A stretch of 11,419 nt of DNA. It comes from JBIYSM02 sp044759095 (GTDB lineage Bacteria > Bacillota > Bacilli > Brevibacillales > Brevibacillaceae). Below are positions 1-6,762 of this stretch, one piece after another. A program made the translations under genes and the position numbers. Location of the stretch: contig NZ_JBIYSM020000070.1 of assembly GCF_044759095.2 (NCBI RefSeq), positions 1 through 11,419 of the forward strand, given 5' to 3'. The notes beneath the pieces are model-generated. The model saw only the letters and a program-made list of their open reading frames with translations, searched no databases and was not told the origin of the DNA. The stretch's first letter is position 1, and each line of letters begins with the position of its first letter.

Positions 1-61
1 GGATTGGTTCAGGGAGAAGGGTATCCCACAATGTGATTTGCTCGTTACGAAGTTTTAACAT
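1..61 (-). CDS. 5' fragment of an insertion-sequence transposase (runs off the window)
   Basis: Read on the minus strand, an ATG at 61-59 opens a frame that stays open to the window edge and encodes MLKLRNEQITLWDTLLPEPI. An ideal ribosome binding site, GAGGTGA, lies 5-6 nt upstream of the ATG. The motif LRNEQxTLWDxLLP resembles, from memory, the N-terminus of a widespread group of transposases annotated as ISNCY-like, which begin with L-R-x-E-Q-x-x-L-W-x-x-L-P. Only 20 residues are visible, so the DDE catalytic domain cannot be checked and it is unknown whether the gene is intact. The family name is a recollection, not a search result. It is separated from the PCYCGC gene by about 240 bp of non-coding DNA. 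Confidence 0.6.
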   Translation of the reverse strand, partial: MLKLRNEQITLWDTLLPEPI

Positions 62-116
62 AATCGCTCACCTCAAAAAGGATTTTCGAGGAGCACTGTT
101 GAATTTCTTTAAGAAG

Positions 117-190
117 AAAGGAATTCAGTCCCTCTTTTTGGATGTATTGCCTCGACAACACTACTTCCATTTAGAGAGCTGAATTCCTTT
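117..190. repeat. 12-bp inverted repeat, possible IS end or bidirectional terminator
   Basis: AAAGGAATTCAG at 117-128 is repeated as the exact inverted complement CTGAATTCCTTT at 179-190, with a 50-nt spacer. It lies upstream of the transposase fragment, where the outer end of that element would be expected. On the plus strand the second arm is followed by TGTTTTTG, so it could also act as a weak terminator. The function is not established. Confidence 0.45.
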
Positions 191-302
191 TGTTTTTGAC
201 TTACCCCAGGAATTTTTCAGGGGAAACTAGCTAATGCCGGGTGGGTTTTCTTACCCGCTCGACCAAGCTTACGTGGTGCCGAGCCGGGCCCCAAAGCCAG
301 CG
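191..302. other. non-coding stretch between IS remnant and PCYCGC gene
   Basis: No convincing gene is seen here. A short hairpin (CGGGT at 239-243 against ACCCG near 254-258) lies downstream of the minus-strand PCYCGC gene, but no T-tract follows it on that strand, so it is at best a weak terminator. Confidence 0.35.
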
Positions 303-806
303 TCACGACGGCATCGGAGTCGGTGTCGGTTTTGCGTACCCTTCCGCATAGGCCTTGTCGATAAACTGCCGGATTTCCTTGACCGATTTGCCGTCCTGCT
401 TCAGCTTGGCGGAAACGACGGCGATTTCCATACAGACACCGCAGCGGGTGCCGTGATCGTCCCAGACGATCGAGCCGTCCGCTTTTTCTTCTTTAATGAA
501 GCAGTTGCCGTTGTGCTGGTGGCCGGCGCTTTCACCGCAACCGCAGTAGCAGGGAATGGACTTGAGCAGATCCCGGTTGGCGGCGGCAATTTTGTACGCT
601 TCCGCAATGCGCGGGTCAAGGTTGGTTAAAAAGCTGGGCAGCTTCTCGACGGATGCAGTCAATTCCTGCAGGTCGCCGTTGGGAGCATGGGTTTGGTGCG
701 ATGTATGATCGTGCTGTCCGGGCTGTGCGTGATCCTGGGAGGATGCGCAGCCTGTCAACAGGGATGCTGCAAGCAAACTAACGTAGATGAGTTTTCTCGG
801 TTTCAT
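303..806 (-). CDS. PCYCGC-motif lipoprotein of unknown function
   Basis: This is a 167-residue protein. It starts with a basic, then hydrophobic signal peptide and a lipobox LLTGC with the lipidated cysteine at residue 20, so it is expected to be anchored outside the cytoplasmic membrane. Residues 21-40 are His-rich (five His). The signature PCYCGCGE occupies residues 85-92, followed by a His/Asn segment, C102 and a second cysteine pair CGVC at 122-125. This matches the Pfam family named after the PCYCGC motif (PF13798 from memory), which has no established function. Six cysteines in the mature domain plus the His-rich linker suggest a metal or redox site (inference). The start is well supported: AAAGGAGG lies 8-9 nt upstream. 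It is divergent from znuA and shares a 172-bp control region with it. Confidence 0.9.
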   Translation of the reverse strand: MKPRKLIYVSLLAASLLTGCASSQDHAQPGQHDHTSHQTHAPNGDLQELTASVEKLPSFLTNLDPRIAEAYKIAAANRDLLKSIPCYCGCGESAGHQHNGNCFIKEEKADGSIVWDDHGTRCGVCMEIAVVSAKLKQDGKSVKEIRQFIDKAYAEGYAKPTPTPMPS

Positions 807-833
807 GGGACAGACCTCCTTTCGGTTATGATA

Positions 834-859
834 TCACAAAGGAACGAAATCATTTGTGA
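834..859. promoter_or_regulatory. inverted repeat in divergent control region (candidate operator)
   Basis: TCACAAA (834-840) and TTTGTGA (853-859) form a perfect 7-bp inverted repeat with a 12-nt spacer, 28 bp upstream of the PCYCGC gene start. It overlaps a weak Zur-like 15-mer at 844-858. The geometry suits a dimeric regulator, but the protein that would bind is unknown. Confidence 0.35.
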
Positions 860-874
860 AGAAAATGTTGTAAA

Positions 875-889
875 TCGGAATAAATCTTA
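875..889 (+). promoter_or_regulatory. weak Zur-box-like site upstream of the znuA -35
   Basis: The 15-mer TCGGAATAAATCTTA matches the Bacillus subtilis Zur consensus TCGTAATNATTACGA (from memory) at 8 of 14 defined positions, nearly all in the left half. It shares the 10-mer AAATCGGAAT with the better site at 941-955 and directly abuts the -35 region. Confidence 0.3.
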
Positions 890-918
890 TTTACTTTTTG
901 CACTCATATCCGTATAAT
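890..918 (+). promoter_or_regulatory. sigma-A-type promoter of znuA
   Basis: TTTACT (890-895) and a perfect TATAAT (913-918) are separated by 17 bp. Transcription would start near 925, giving a leader of about 54 nt before the chosen znuA start codon. Confidence 0.65.
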
Positions 919-940
919 TAGGGACGGTCAGACATACAAA

Positions 941-955
941 TCGGAATGATTATGT
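941..955 (+). promoter_or_regulatory. candidate Zur box in the znuA leader
   Basis: TCGGAATGATTATGT matches the Zur consensus TCGTAATNATTACGA at 11 of 14 defined positions. It lies about 16-30 nt after the predicted transcription start, where bound repressor could block transcription. Its position before a zinc-binding protein gene, with a Zur-like regulator gene in the same locus, makes it the best operator candidate in the window. Confidence 0.5.
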
Positions 956-978
956 ATTGGAGAGGGAGGAACCACGAA

Positions 979-1947
979 GTGATGAATGCGAAAAAAGGAT
1001 GGCTGGCAATGCTAAGTGTAATCACTGCTGCAGCGATCGCCGGTTGCGGTGCGAACAACGCAGCACCCCAGCCAAATGTCCAGCCGAGTGAAGGCGGCGC
1101 GTCGCAGAAGCTGAAAGTATATACATCGATTTATCCACTGGAATATGTGACGGAGCGAATTGGCGGAGAGCACGTTGACGTAACCAATATTGTTCCGGCC
1201 GGAGTAGAGCCGCATGACTTCGAGCCAACGGCAAAAGACATCGTTGCATTGTCACAAGCCAATCTGTTCGTCTATAACGGCAGCGGCTTTGAAGTGTGGG
1301 TGGACAAAGCAGTGGAAGGCATGGACAAGTCCAAGACCGTCATCGTCAACACTACCGAAGGTTTGGAGTTGCTGAAAGCGGAAGAGGACGGGCACGAGGA
1401 GCACGCGGATGAACATGAGCACGGTGAGTTTGACCCGCACGTATGGCTTGATCCCACACTCTTGAAGGCGCAGGCGGAAAAGGTAAAAGACGCGCTGGTG
1501 CAAAAAGACCAGGCTCACAGCGCCGACTACGAAAAGAACTACCAGCAGCTGGCCTCTGATCTGGATCAGCTGGACAGGGAGTTCAAGGAAATGGTGGCAA
1601 AAGCGTCCACCAAGGAGTTTATGGTCTCCCACAGTGCTTTTGGCTACCTGGCTCACCGATACGGGCTGGAACAAATCGCAATTTCCGGCATTTCACCGGC
1701 TGACGAGCCTTCTCCTGCGGAGATGAAAGAGCTGGTCGAGCACGTAAAAGAGCACAACATCAAGTACGTTTTGTTTGAAACGCTCGTCTCTCCGAAAGTG
1801 GCCGAAGTGATTGCCCGCGAAGCAGGGGTCCAAACAGCCACACTCAATCCGCTCGAAGGCTTGACCGAAGAGGAAGCCAAGTCGGGCATGGACTACCTGT
1901 CCGTGATGAGGGCCAATCTGGAGACACTTCGAAAAGCTCTGCAATAA
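979..1947 (+). CDS. znuA: Zinc ABC transporter substrate-binding lipoprotein
   Basis: This is a cluster A-I (ZnuA/AdcA/PsaA-type) solute-binding protein that captures Zn(II) outside the membrane for the ZnuBC importer. With a GTG start at 979 it has 322 residues. The lipobox AIAGC places the lipidated cysteine at residue 23. Expected metal ligands are H79 in VEPHDFEPT, H154 in DPHVWLDP and H218 in SHSAFGY. The acidic/His-rich loop HEEHADEHEH (about 139-148) typifies zinc rather than manganese binders. The start was chosen from GGGAGGA at 964-970, which is well spaced for GTG 979; ATG 982 is an alternative. ATG codons at 946 and 952 overlap the putative operator and have no ribosome binding site. 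A terminator follows the gene, so it may be transcribed alone. Confidence 0.93.
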   Translation: MMNAKKGWLAMLSVITAAAIAGCGANNAAPQPNVQPSEGGASQKLKVYTSIYPLEYVTERIGGEHVDVTNIVPAGVEPHDFEPTAKDIVALSQANLFVYNGSGFEVWVDKAVEGMDKSKTVIVNTTEGLELLKAEEDGHEEHADEHEHGEFDPHVWLDPTLLKAQAEKVKDALVQKDQAHSADYEKNYQQLASDLDQLDREFKEMVAKASTKEFMVSHSAFGYLAHRYGLEQIAISGISPADEPSPAEMKELVEHVKEHNIKYVLFETLVSPKVAEVIAREAGVQTATLNPLEGLTEEEAKSGMDYLSVMRANLETLRKALQ

Positions 1948-1956
1948 CCATTGATC

Positions 1957-1990
1957 ACGGTCGCTCCCGCGGGGGCGGCTGTTTTGCTTC
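1957..1990 (+). terminator. intrinsic terminator after znuA
   Basis: ACGGTCGCTCC (1957-1967) pairs with GGGGCGGCTGT (1972-1982) as an 11-bp GC-rich stem with three G-T wobbles and a 4-nt loop, followed by TTTGCTTC. It lies 10 bp after the znuA stop and separates znuA from znuCB-zur. Confidence 0.7.
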
Positions 1991-2002
1991 TCGCTGCGCA
2001 CT

Positions 2003-2031
2003 TTGACTTGTGCATTCGACGGAATCATAGT
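2003..2031 (+). promoter_or_regulatory. probable promoter of znuC-znuB-zur
   Basis: TTGACT (2003-2008) and CATAGT (2026-2031) are separated by 17 bp and lie between the znuA terminator and znuC. CGGAATCAT at 2020-2028, overlapping the -10, repeats the core of the Zur-like site at 941-955 (CGGAATGAT) but fits the full consensus poorly (7 of 14). Confidence 0.45.
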
Positions 2032-2106
2032 AGGATGGGTGTAGTCAAAATCAGAACGCATCCGATTTACGGTTTGTCTTATCAAACACAAGGAAGATGA
2101 TCATAC

Positions 2107-2877
2107 ATGGAACATGCATTTTCGGACGAAGCTGTGGTAAAGCTCTCATCCGTAACGTTTCAATATGAAGACAAAGTGGTGCTCGACGACATCAACTTTA
2201 CCTTGCACCGGGGCGATTTTGTAGGGATTGTCGGGCCCAATGGTTCCGGCAAGTCAACGCTGATGAAGCTGATCCTGGGGCTGCTCCCGGCCACTCAAGG
2301 CACAGTGGAGCTGTTTGGACAACCGCTGCAGAAGTTCCGTGACTGGTCCAAAGTGGGCTATGTTGCCCAGCAGGTGGCACACGGTGCAGGAGGATTTCCG
2401 GCCACGGTAAGGGAAGTGGTCCAATCCGGCCTGGTCGGAAAGGTTGGCATGTTTCGCCGTCTTCAAGGCGTCCACCACCAGAAAGTGCGGGATGTGGTTG
2501 AGCGGGTAGGCTTGGCGGAAAAGCTGGACCAACGGATCGGCAGCTTGTCCGGCGGTCAGCTGCAACGCGTATTTATCGCCCGGGCGCTGGTGGCTGACCC
2601 GCAGCTGCTGATTCTCGACGAACCGACCGTCGGTGTCGACCAGGAGTCGATTGAGCAGTTTTATGAACTGTTGCGTTCGCTCAAAGAAGAGAACGGCATG
2701 ACGATGATGATTGTCAGTCATGACGTCGGGGTAATGACGCAATGGGTCAACAAAGTGGCCTGCCTGCAGAAAAATCTGCATTTCCACGGCACAGCCCACG
2801 AGTTTGCCCACAATCAGGAAACCATTTTGCGGAAAATGTACGGTGATACAGTGAAGCTGTTGGCACATCACCATTAA
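2107..2877 (+). CDS. znuC: Zinc ABC transporter ATP-binding protein
   Basis: This is the cytoplasmic ATPase that powers zinc import through ZnuB. The 256 residues carry the full ABC set: Walker A GPNGSGKST at 43-51, Q-loop at Q88/Q89, signature LSGGQ at 147-151, Walker B LLILDEP at 167-173 and the switch histidine H205. Length and motif spacing are typical of the ZnuC/MntB group. The C-terminus ends in HHH, a minor feature that fits a metal locus. The ribosome binding site AAGGA (2090-2094) is somewhat far from the ATG, so expression may be modest. It is followed by znuB after 29 bp on the same strand. Confidence 0.93.
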   Translation: MEHAFSDEAVVKLSSVTFQYEDKVVLDDINFTLHRGDFVGIVGPNGSGKSTLMKLILGLLPATQGTVELFGQPLQKFRDWSKVGYVAQQVAHGAGGFPATVREVVQSGLVGKVGMFRRLQGVHHQKVRDVVERVGLAEKLDQRIGSLSGGQLQRVFIARALVADPQLLILDEPTVGVDQESIEQFYELLRSLKEENGMTMMIVSHDVGVMTQWVNKVACLQKNLHFHGTAHEFAHNQETILRKMYGDTVKLLAHHH

Positions 2878-2906
2878 CGTTTCACGAAAGAAAGAAGGAG
2901 TTTGGC

Positions 2907-3746
2907 ATGCTTGCTGATTGGTGGCAGTATGAGTTTTTACGATACACCCTGTTTTCCGGGATATTGATTGGTCTTATTTGTCCCATTCTCGGGACGTTCT
3001 TGATCGTTCGTCGCCTGTCGATGATGGCGGACGGTTTGTCTCATGTGACGCTTTCAGGCGTGGCGGCCGGCATGCTGTTATCCAAAAAAATCGCCATCTT
3101 GCAGGCGGTGAACCCGTTGTTTTTCGGGATGCTCTTTTCGGTGATCGGCTCCCTGTTCATTGAACGTTTGCGCAAGGTGTACAAGGCGTACCAGGATTTG
3201 GCCATCCCGATTATCCTCTCCACCGGGCTCGGGCTGTTTACGGTGCTGATCAGCATCGCTGACGGCTTCACCACTGATTTGTACTCGTACCTGTTCGGTA
3301 AAATCGTAACCGTGACGAAGGAAGATTTGTACGCCTTGATCGGCGTGGCAGTCGTGGTCGCCGGTACGGTCTTCCTGATCTACAAGGAGCTGTTTGCCGT
3401 ATCGTTTGATGAAGAGTTTGCCCGCGTGTCCGGCGTGGCGCGACGCTCCATCAACCTGTGGTTTATGATTCTCGTAGCCCTTACGATTGCCGCCTCCATG
3501 CGGATCGTCGGCGTTCTGTTGATCTCGGCGCTCATTACCATTCCGGTTGCAGCCAGCCTGCAAATCGCCGGGAGCTTTCGACAGACCATTCTCTACGCGA
3601 TTCTATTTGCAGAAACGTCCGTGTTAGGCGGATTATACTTTGCTTATCTGTTTGACTGGGCGTCCGGCGGTACCATTGTACTGATGGCTGTCATCATCCT
3701 GCTGGTCGTGCTGGGCGCCAAACGGGTAAAATCAGCCTGGCGATAA
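2907..3746 (+). CDS. znuB: Zinc ABC transporter membrane permease
   Basis: This is an ABC-3 family integral membrane protein of 279 residues that forms the zinc channel with ZnuC. About eight hydrophobic segments can be seen. The family-typical segment PILGTFLIVRRLSMMADGLSH lies near residues 26-46, and a conserved region around RIVGVLLISALITIPVAAS carries the ATPase-contact and pore helices. The start is well supported by AAGAAGGAG ending 6 nt before the ATG. It ends in the basic tail GAKRVKSAWR, expected on the cytoplasmic side. The gene lies 21 bp before zur, consistent with one transcript. Substrate assignment rests on the His-rich ZnuA and the adjacent Zur rather than on the permease itself. 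Confidence 0.92.
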   Translation: MLADWWQYEFLRYTLFSGILIGLICPILGTFLIVRRLSMMADGLSHVTLSGVAAGMLLSKKIAILQAVNPLFFGMLFSVIGSLFIERLRKVYKAYQDLAIPIILSTGLGLFTVLISIADGFTTDLYSYLFGKIVTVTKEDLYALIGVAVVVAGTVFLIYKELFAVSFDEEFARVSGVARRSINLWFMILVALTIAASMRIVGVLLISALITIPVAASLQIAGSFRQTILYAILFAETSVLGGLYFAYLFDWASGGTIVLMAVIILLVVLGAKRVKSAWR

Positions 3747-3767
3747 CAAGGGAAGGAGAGAAACACG

Positions 3768-4187
3768 ATGACAGTAGAAGAAGCGTTGCAAATCCTGAAA
3801 GCGCACGGATATAAATACACGGGAAAGCGTGAAGAAATCATCCGAATCTGTGCGGCGGAGAAGCGTTATCTGTCTGCGAAAGACATCATGGAGCGGATCA
3901 AGGAGAACTACCCCAACCTTAGCTTCGATACGGTTTATCGCAACATCTCCACCTTTGTTGATCTTGGCATCTTGGAAGAGACGGAGCTGGACGGGGAAGG
4001 AAAGTACCGGCTGGCCTGCTCCGCTGAAGGTCACCACCATCACCATGTCATTTGCATCGAATGCGGAAAAACGTCGGCATTGTCCGGCTGCCCGATGAAC
4101 ATCATGGCCGCGATCCCTGAGGAATTCCAGGTGACAGGCCACAAATTTGAGGTATACGGTACCTGCAAGGAATGTCAGAACCAATAA
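3768..4187 (+). CDS. zur: Fur-family transcriptional repressor, probable Zur
   Basis: This is a 139-residue Fur-family regulator. An N-terminal winged helix (about 5-80) carries the recognition-helix sequence SFDTVYRNISTF at 52-63. The C-terminal dimerisation and metal-binding domain has a five-His run at 89-93, H125 and two pairs, C96-x-x-C99 and C133-x-x-C136, which form the structural zinc site of this family. Position after znuC-znuB points to zinc sensing: when zinc is abundant it should repress the uptake genes. Fur (iron) and PerR (peroxide) paralogues look similar, so the Zur call relies on context. The ribosome binding site GGAAGGAGA lies 7-8 nt upstream of ATG 3768. If it is co-transcribed with its target, the circuit is autoregulated (inference). 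Confidence 0.85.
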   Translation: MTVEEALQILKAHGYKYTGKREEIIRICAAEKRYLSAKDIMERIKENYPNLSFDTVYRNISTFVDLGILEETELDGEGKYRLACSAEGHHHHHVICIECGKTSALSGCPMNIMAAIPEEFQVTGHKFEVYGTCKECQNQ

Positions 4188-4189
4188 CC

Positions 4190-4221
4190 AAAGCCTTCGC
4201 ATACGATGCGGAGGCTTTTTT
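4190..4221 (+). terminator. strong intrinsic terminator after zur
   Basis: A 13-bp stem, 4190-4202 against 4206-4218, with a 3-nt loop (ACG) and one G-T wobble, runs into a T-tract ending at 4221. It begins 3 nt after the zur stop and ends the znuCB-zur transcript. Confidence 0.9.
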
Positions 4222-4236
4222 CCTGGAACGGGGATT

Positions 4237-4245
4237 TGCTATAAT
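4237..4245 (+). promoter_or_regulatory. extended -10 promoter of nadB-nadC-coaX
   Basis: TGCTATAAT contains a perfect TATAAT at 4240-4245 preceded by the TGn extension. The -35 region falls inside the zur terminator T-tract and is poor, which the extended -10 would compensate. The predicted transcription start near 4252 argues against a nadB start at ATG 4248. Confidence 0.65.
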
Positions 4246-4292
4246 GAATGGGATATGGAAGCGAAATGCGGAAGAGAGAAGGGACGCACGGT

Positions 4293-5915
4293 ATGATCCC
4301 CCGTTATATGATCGATTTTGATTTGCAATCGCTGCCTCACATGAAGACGGACGTGGTCGTCATCGGGGCGGGCATTGCCGGGTTGTATACGGCCCTGCAG
4401 ATCAGTGAATACGCGAATGTGGTGTTGATCAGCAAAAAAGGACTGGATGACAGCAACACGCGTTGGGCACAGGGCGGAATTGCCGCGGTGACAACCAAGT
4501 CGGACTCGCCTGCGCTGCACCGGCAGGACACGTTGATTGCCGGCGCGGGCCTCTGCTCGTATGAAGCGGTGGAGGTACTGGTGCATGAGGGGCCTGAGCG
4601 GTTAAAAGAGCTGATTGCCTACGGAACGGAGTTTGACAAGGACGCTCAAGGCCGCTACGAACTGACCAAGGAAGGAGCGCACAGCAAGCGGCGCATTTTG
4701 CACGCCCACGGGGATGCGACCGGAGCGGAGATCGTTCGGGCGCTGTCCAAGCGGACGTTGGAACAACCGAATATCACCGTGATGGAAAATCACTTCGCCA
4801 TCGACGTGGTGACACAGGACGACGAGTGCGTTGGAGTCATTGTGATGAAGCCGGACGGCGAGATCTTTTACATCGAGTCCAACGCAACCGTGCTGGCAAC
4901 CGGCGGAGCCGGGCAGCTGTACCGCTACACAACCAACCCGGACATTGCCACGGCAGACGGTATTGCGATGGCGTACCGGGCAGGGGCGCGCATCAAGGAT
5001 GTGGAGTTTATCCAGTTTCATCCGACGGCGCTGTACTATCCGGGGGCGCCGCGTTTTCTCATATCGGAAGCGGTCCGCGGCGAGGGGGCCATCCTGCGCA
5101 ACACCAGCGGAGAGCGCTTTATGGAGAAATACCACCCGCAAAAAGAGCTGGCCCCCCGCGACATCGTGGCCCGGGCGATCGTCACCGAGATGGAAAAGAC
5201 CAATTCGTCGTTCGTCTATCTGGATATCACTCACGAGTCGGAAGAGCTGATCAAGCATCGGTTCCCGACCATTTACAAGTTTTGTTTGAAATACGGACTG
5301 GACATGGTGACGGACTGGATTCCCGTTGCGCCGGCCTGCCACTATATCATGGGCGGCGTACAGACCGACCTGAACGGAGAGACCTCGACCAGACGTCTCT
5401 TTGCCTGCGGAGAAGTGTCCTGCACGGGGGTACACGGAGCGAACCGTCTGGCCAGCAATTCGCTCTCGGAGGCAGTCGTCTTTGGTCACCGCATTGCCGA
5501 GCGGATTAAACAGCTGACGCCGCATGGGGGTACCCGTATGTTTGACGCGCGCGAGGAGAAACGCTCGAACCGCACGGTCAACACGATGGAGCAGCGGGTG
5601 AAGCTGCAAAAGCTGATGCTCCGCCACGTAGCACTGAAGCGGCAGGAAAAAGGACTGCTCAAAGCGTTGGAAGAGATAGAGCGTATGGGCCGTTATTATT
5701 ACTATCAGCACCGTGACCGGGAGGCCTTTGAATTTCTCAACCTGTTGACCGGCGCCATGCTGACCACCCGTGCCGCGCTTTTGCGCGAAGAAAGCCGGGG
5801 CGGCCACTATCGCATTGATTTTCCCAACAAGGACGATTTGATTTGGCGCAAGCATATCATCCAGTCGATTCACGAGGGTGTGCGCGAGGAGAGTGACCTG
5901 AGCAATGTGGAATAA
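4293..5915 (+). CDS. nadB: L-aspartate oxidase
   Basis: This FAD flavoenzyme oxidises L-aspartate to iminoaspartate, the first step of de novo NAD synthesis. With ATG 4293 it has 540 residues, normal for NadB. The FAD-binding GAGIAG lies at 25-30, the conserved SNTRWAQGG at 54-62 and the FAD/active-site stretch GEVSCTGVHGANRLASNS at 373-390; a helical C-terminal domain follows. It belongs to the succinate dehydrogenase/fumarate reductase flavoprotein superfamily, and the SNTRWAQGG and EVSCTGVHGANRL forms favour NadB. ATG 4293 has GAAGGGA about 8 nt upstream, whereas ATG 4248 lies at the predicted transcription start. The last 11 nt overlap nadC, implying translational coupling. Its usual partner nadA is not next to it. 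Confidence 0.95.
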   Translation: MIPRYMIDFDLQSLPHMKTDVVVIGAGIAGLYTALQISEYANVVLISKKGLDDSNTRWAQGGIAAVTTKSDSPALHRQDTLIAGAGLCSYEAVEVLVHEGPERLKELIAYGTEFDKDAQGRYELTKEGAHSKRRILHAHGDATGAEIVRALSKRTLEQPNITVMENHFAIDVVTQDDECVGVIVMKPDGEIFYIESNATVLATGGAGQLYRYTTNPDIATADGIAMAYRAGARIKDVEFIQFHPTALYYPGAPRFLISEAVRGEGAILRNTSGERFMEKYHPQKELAPRDIVARAIVTEMEKTNSSFVYLDITHESEELIKHRFPTIYKFCLKYGLDMVTDWIPVAPACHYIMGGVQTDLNGETSTRRLFACGEVSCTGVHGANRLASNSLSEAVVFGHRIAERIKQLTPHGGTRMFDAREEKRSNRTVNTMEQRVKLQKLMLRHVALKRQEKGLLKALEEIERMGRYYYYQHRDREAFEFLNLLTGAMLTTRAALLREESRGGHYRIDFPNKDDLIWRKHIIQSIHEGVREESDLSNVE

Positions 5916-6750
5916 ACGCGAACTGCAACGCAAAATCGAAGAATGGCTGCAGGAGGACATCGGCTTCGGCGACATCACGACGATGAGCACGATTCCCGAG
6001 GACGAACAGGGAACCGGGATCCTGTATGCCAAGGAAGCGGGGATGATCGCAGGGCTGCCGATTGCGCAGCAGGTGTTTGAGATCGTCGATCCGACGCTCG
6101 TCTTTACGGCCAAAGCGGCAGAGGGAGATCGTGTGGAAAAAGGGCAGCAGATCGCGGAAGTGGAGGGGTCTGTCCGCTCCATCCTCAGCGGCGAGCGTTT
6201 GGCGCTTAACCTGCTGCAGCGCCTCTCCGGCATCGCCACCCGCACCAACCAGTACGTGCAAGCGCTTGAAGGAACAAAAGCACGCGTCGTCGATACCCGG
6301 AAAACGACGCCTGGATTGCGCCTCGTAGAAAAGTATGCGGTACGTGTCGGCGGCGGTCACAACCACCGTTACGCGCTGTATGACGCGGTATTGATCAAAG
6401 ACAACCACATCAAGGGGGCAGGGGGTCTCAAACAGGCAGTTGCCGCTGCCCGGGCTGCCATCCCTCACACGATGAAAATTGAGGTGGAGACGGAATCGCT
6501 GGAGCAGGTGCGGGAAGCGCTTGAGGCGGGTGCCGACATCATCATGCTGGACAACATGACGAATGAACAGATGAAAGAAGCGGTTGACCTGATCGCCGGC
6601 CGTGCGGTGGTGGAGGCGTCCGGCGGGGTAACGCTGGATACGATCCGCTCGATCGCGGAGACGGGAGTGGACGTCATCTCCGTGGGTGCGCTCACCCATT
6701 CGGTCAAGGCGCTGGACATCAGCCTGGACTTAAATCAACGGAAACGTTAA
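5905..6750 (+). CDS. nadC: Nicotinate-nucleotide pyrophosphorylase (quinolinate phosphoribosyltransferase)
   Basis: This enzyme converts quinolinate and PRPP to nicotinate mononucleotide, CO2 and pyrophosphate, the third step of de novo NAD synthesis. The 281 residues match the family length. Recognisable motifs are TRKTTPG at 131-137, RVGGGHNHR at 147-155, KDNH at 165-168, LDNM at 215-218, EASGGV at 237-242 and SVGALTHS at 259-266, which supply the basic substrate-binding residues and the phosphate-binding loops of the barrel. It starts inside the end of nadB (11-nt overlap), with an upstream GAGGAGAG within nadB at about 5886-5893. It is followed 12 bp later by coaX, so the three genes form one operon. 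Confidence 0.96.
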   Translation: MWNKRELQRKIEEWLQEDIGFGDITTMSTIPEDEQGTGILYAKEAGMIAGLPIAQQVFEIVDPTLVFTAKAAEGDRVEKGQQIAEVEGSVRSILSGERLALNLLQRLSGIATRTNQYVQALEGTKARVVDTRKTTPGLRLVEKYAVRVGGGHNHRYALYDAVLIKDNHIKGAGGLKQAVAAARAAIPHTMKIEVETESLEQVREALEAGADIIMLDNMTNEQMKEAVDLIAGRAVVEASGGVTLDTIRSIAETGVDVISVGALTHSVKALDISLDLNQRKR

Positions 6751-6762
6751 GGGAGATACGAT

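Noticed and set aside
195..302. Possible riboswitch in the structured GC-rich stretch
   Set aside because: I compared it by eye with c-di-AMP, c-di-GMP, cobalamin, SAM and guanidine-II patterns and found no convincing core; it also lies downstream rather than upstream of the only adjacent gene.
234..629. A 131-codon open frame on the plus strand opposite the PCYCGC gene
   Set aside because: The opposite strand carries a lipoprotein with signal peptide, motif and ideal ribosome binding site; this frame has low-complexity F/V/A content and no domain.
946..978. Upstream ATG starts for znuA at 946 and 952
   Set aside because: They have no ribosome binding site, overlap the putative Zur box and would place charged residues before the lipoprotein signal peptide.
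2254..2874. A 206-codon open frame antisense to znuC
   Set aside because: It is a shadow of a full-motif ABC ATPase gene and shows no domain of its own.
4248..4292. Upstream ATG start for nadB at 4248
   Set aside because: It lies at or before the predicted transcription start of the extended -10 promoter, and ATG 4293 gives the family-standard length.
4602..6248. A 548-codon open frame on the minus strand opposite nadB and nadC
   Set aside because: It lies wholly antisense to two clearly conserved enzymes, has no recognisable domain, and is the usual mirror-frame artefact of GC-rich coding DNA.
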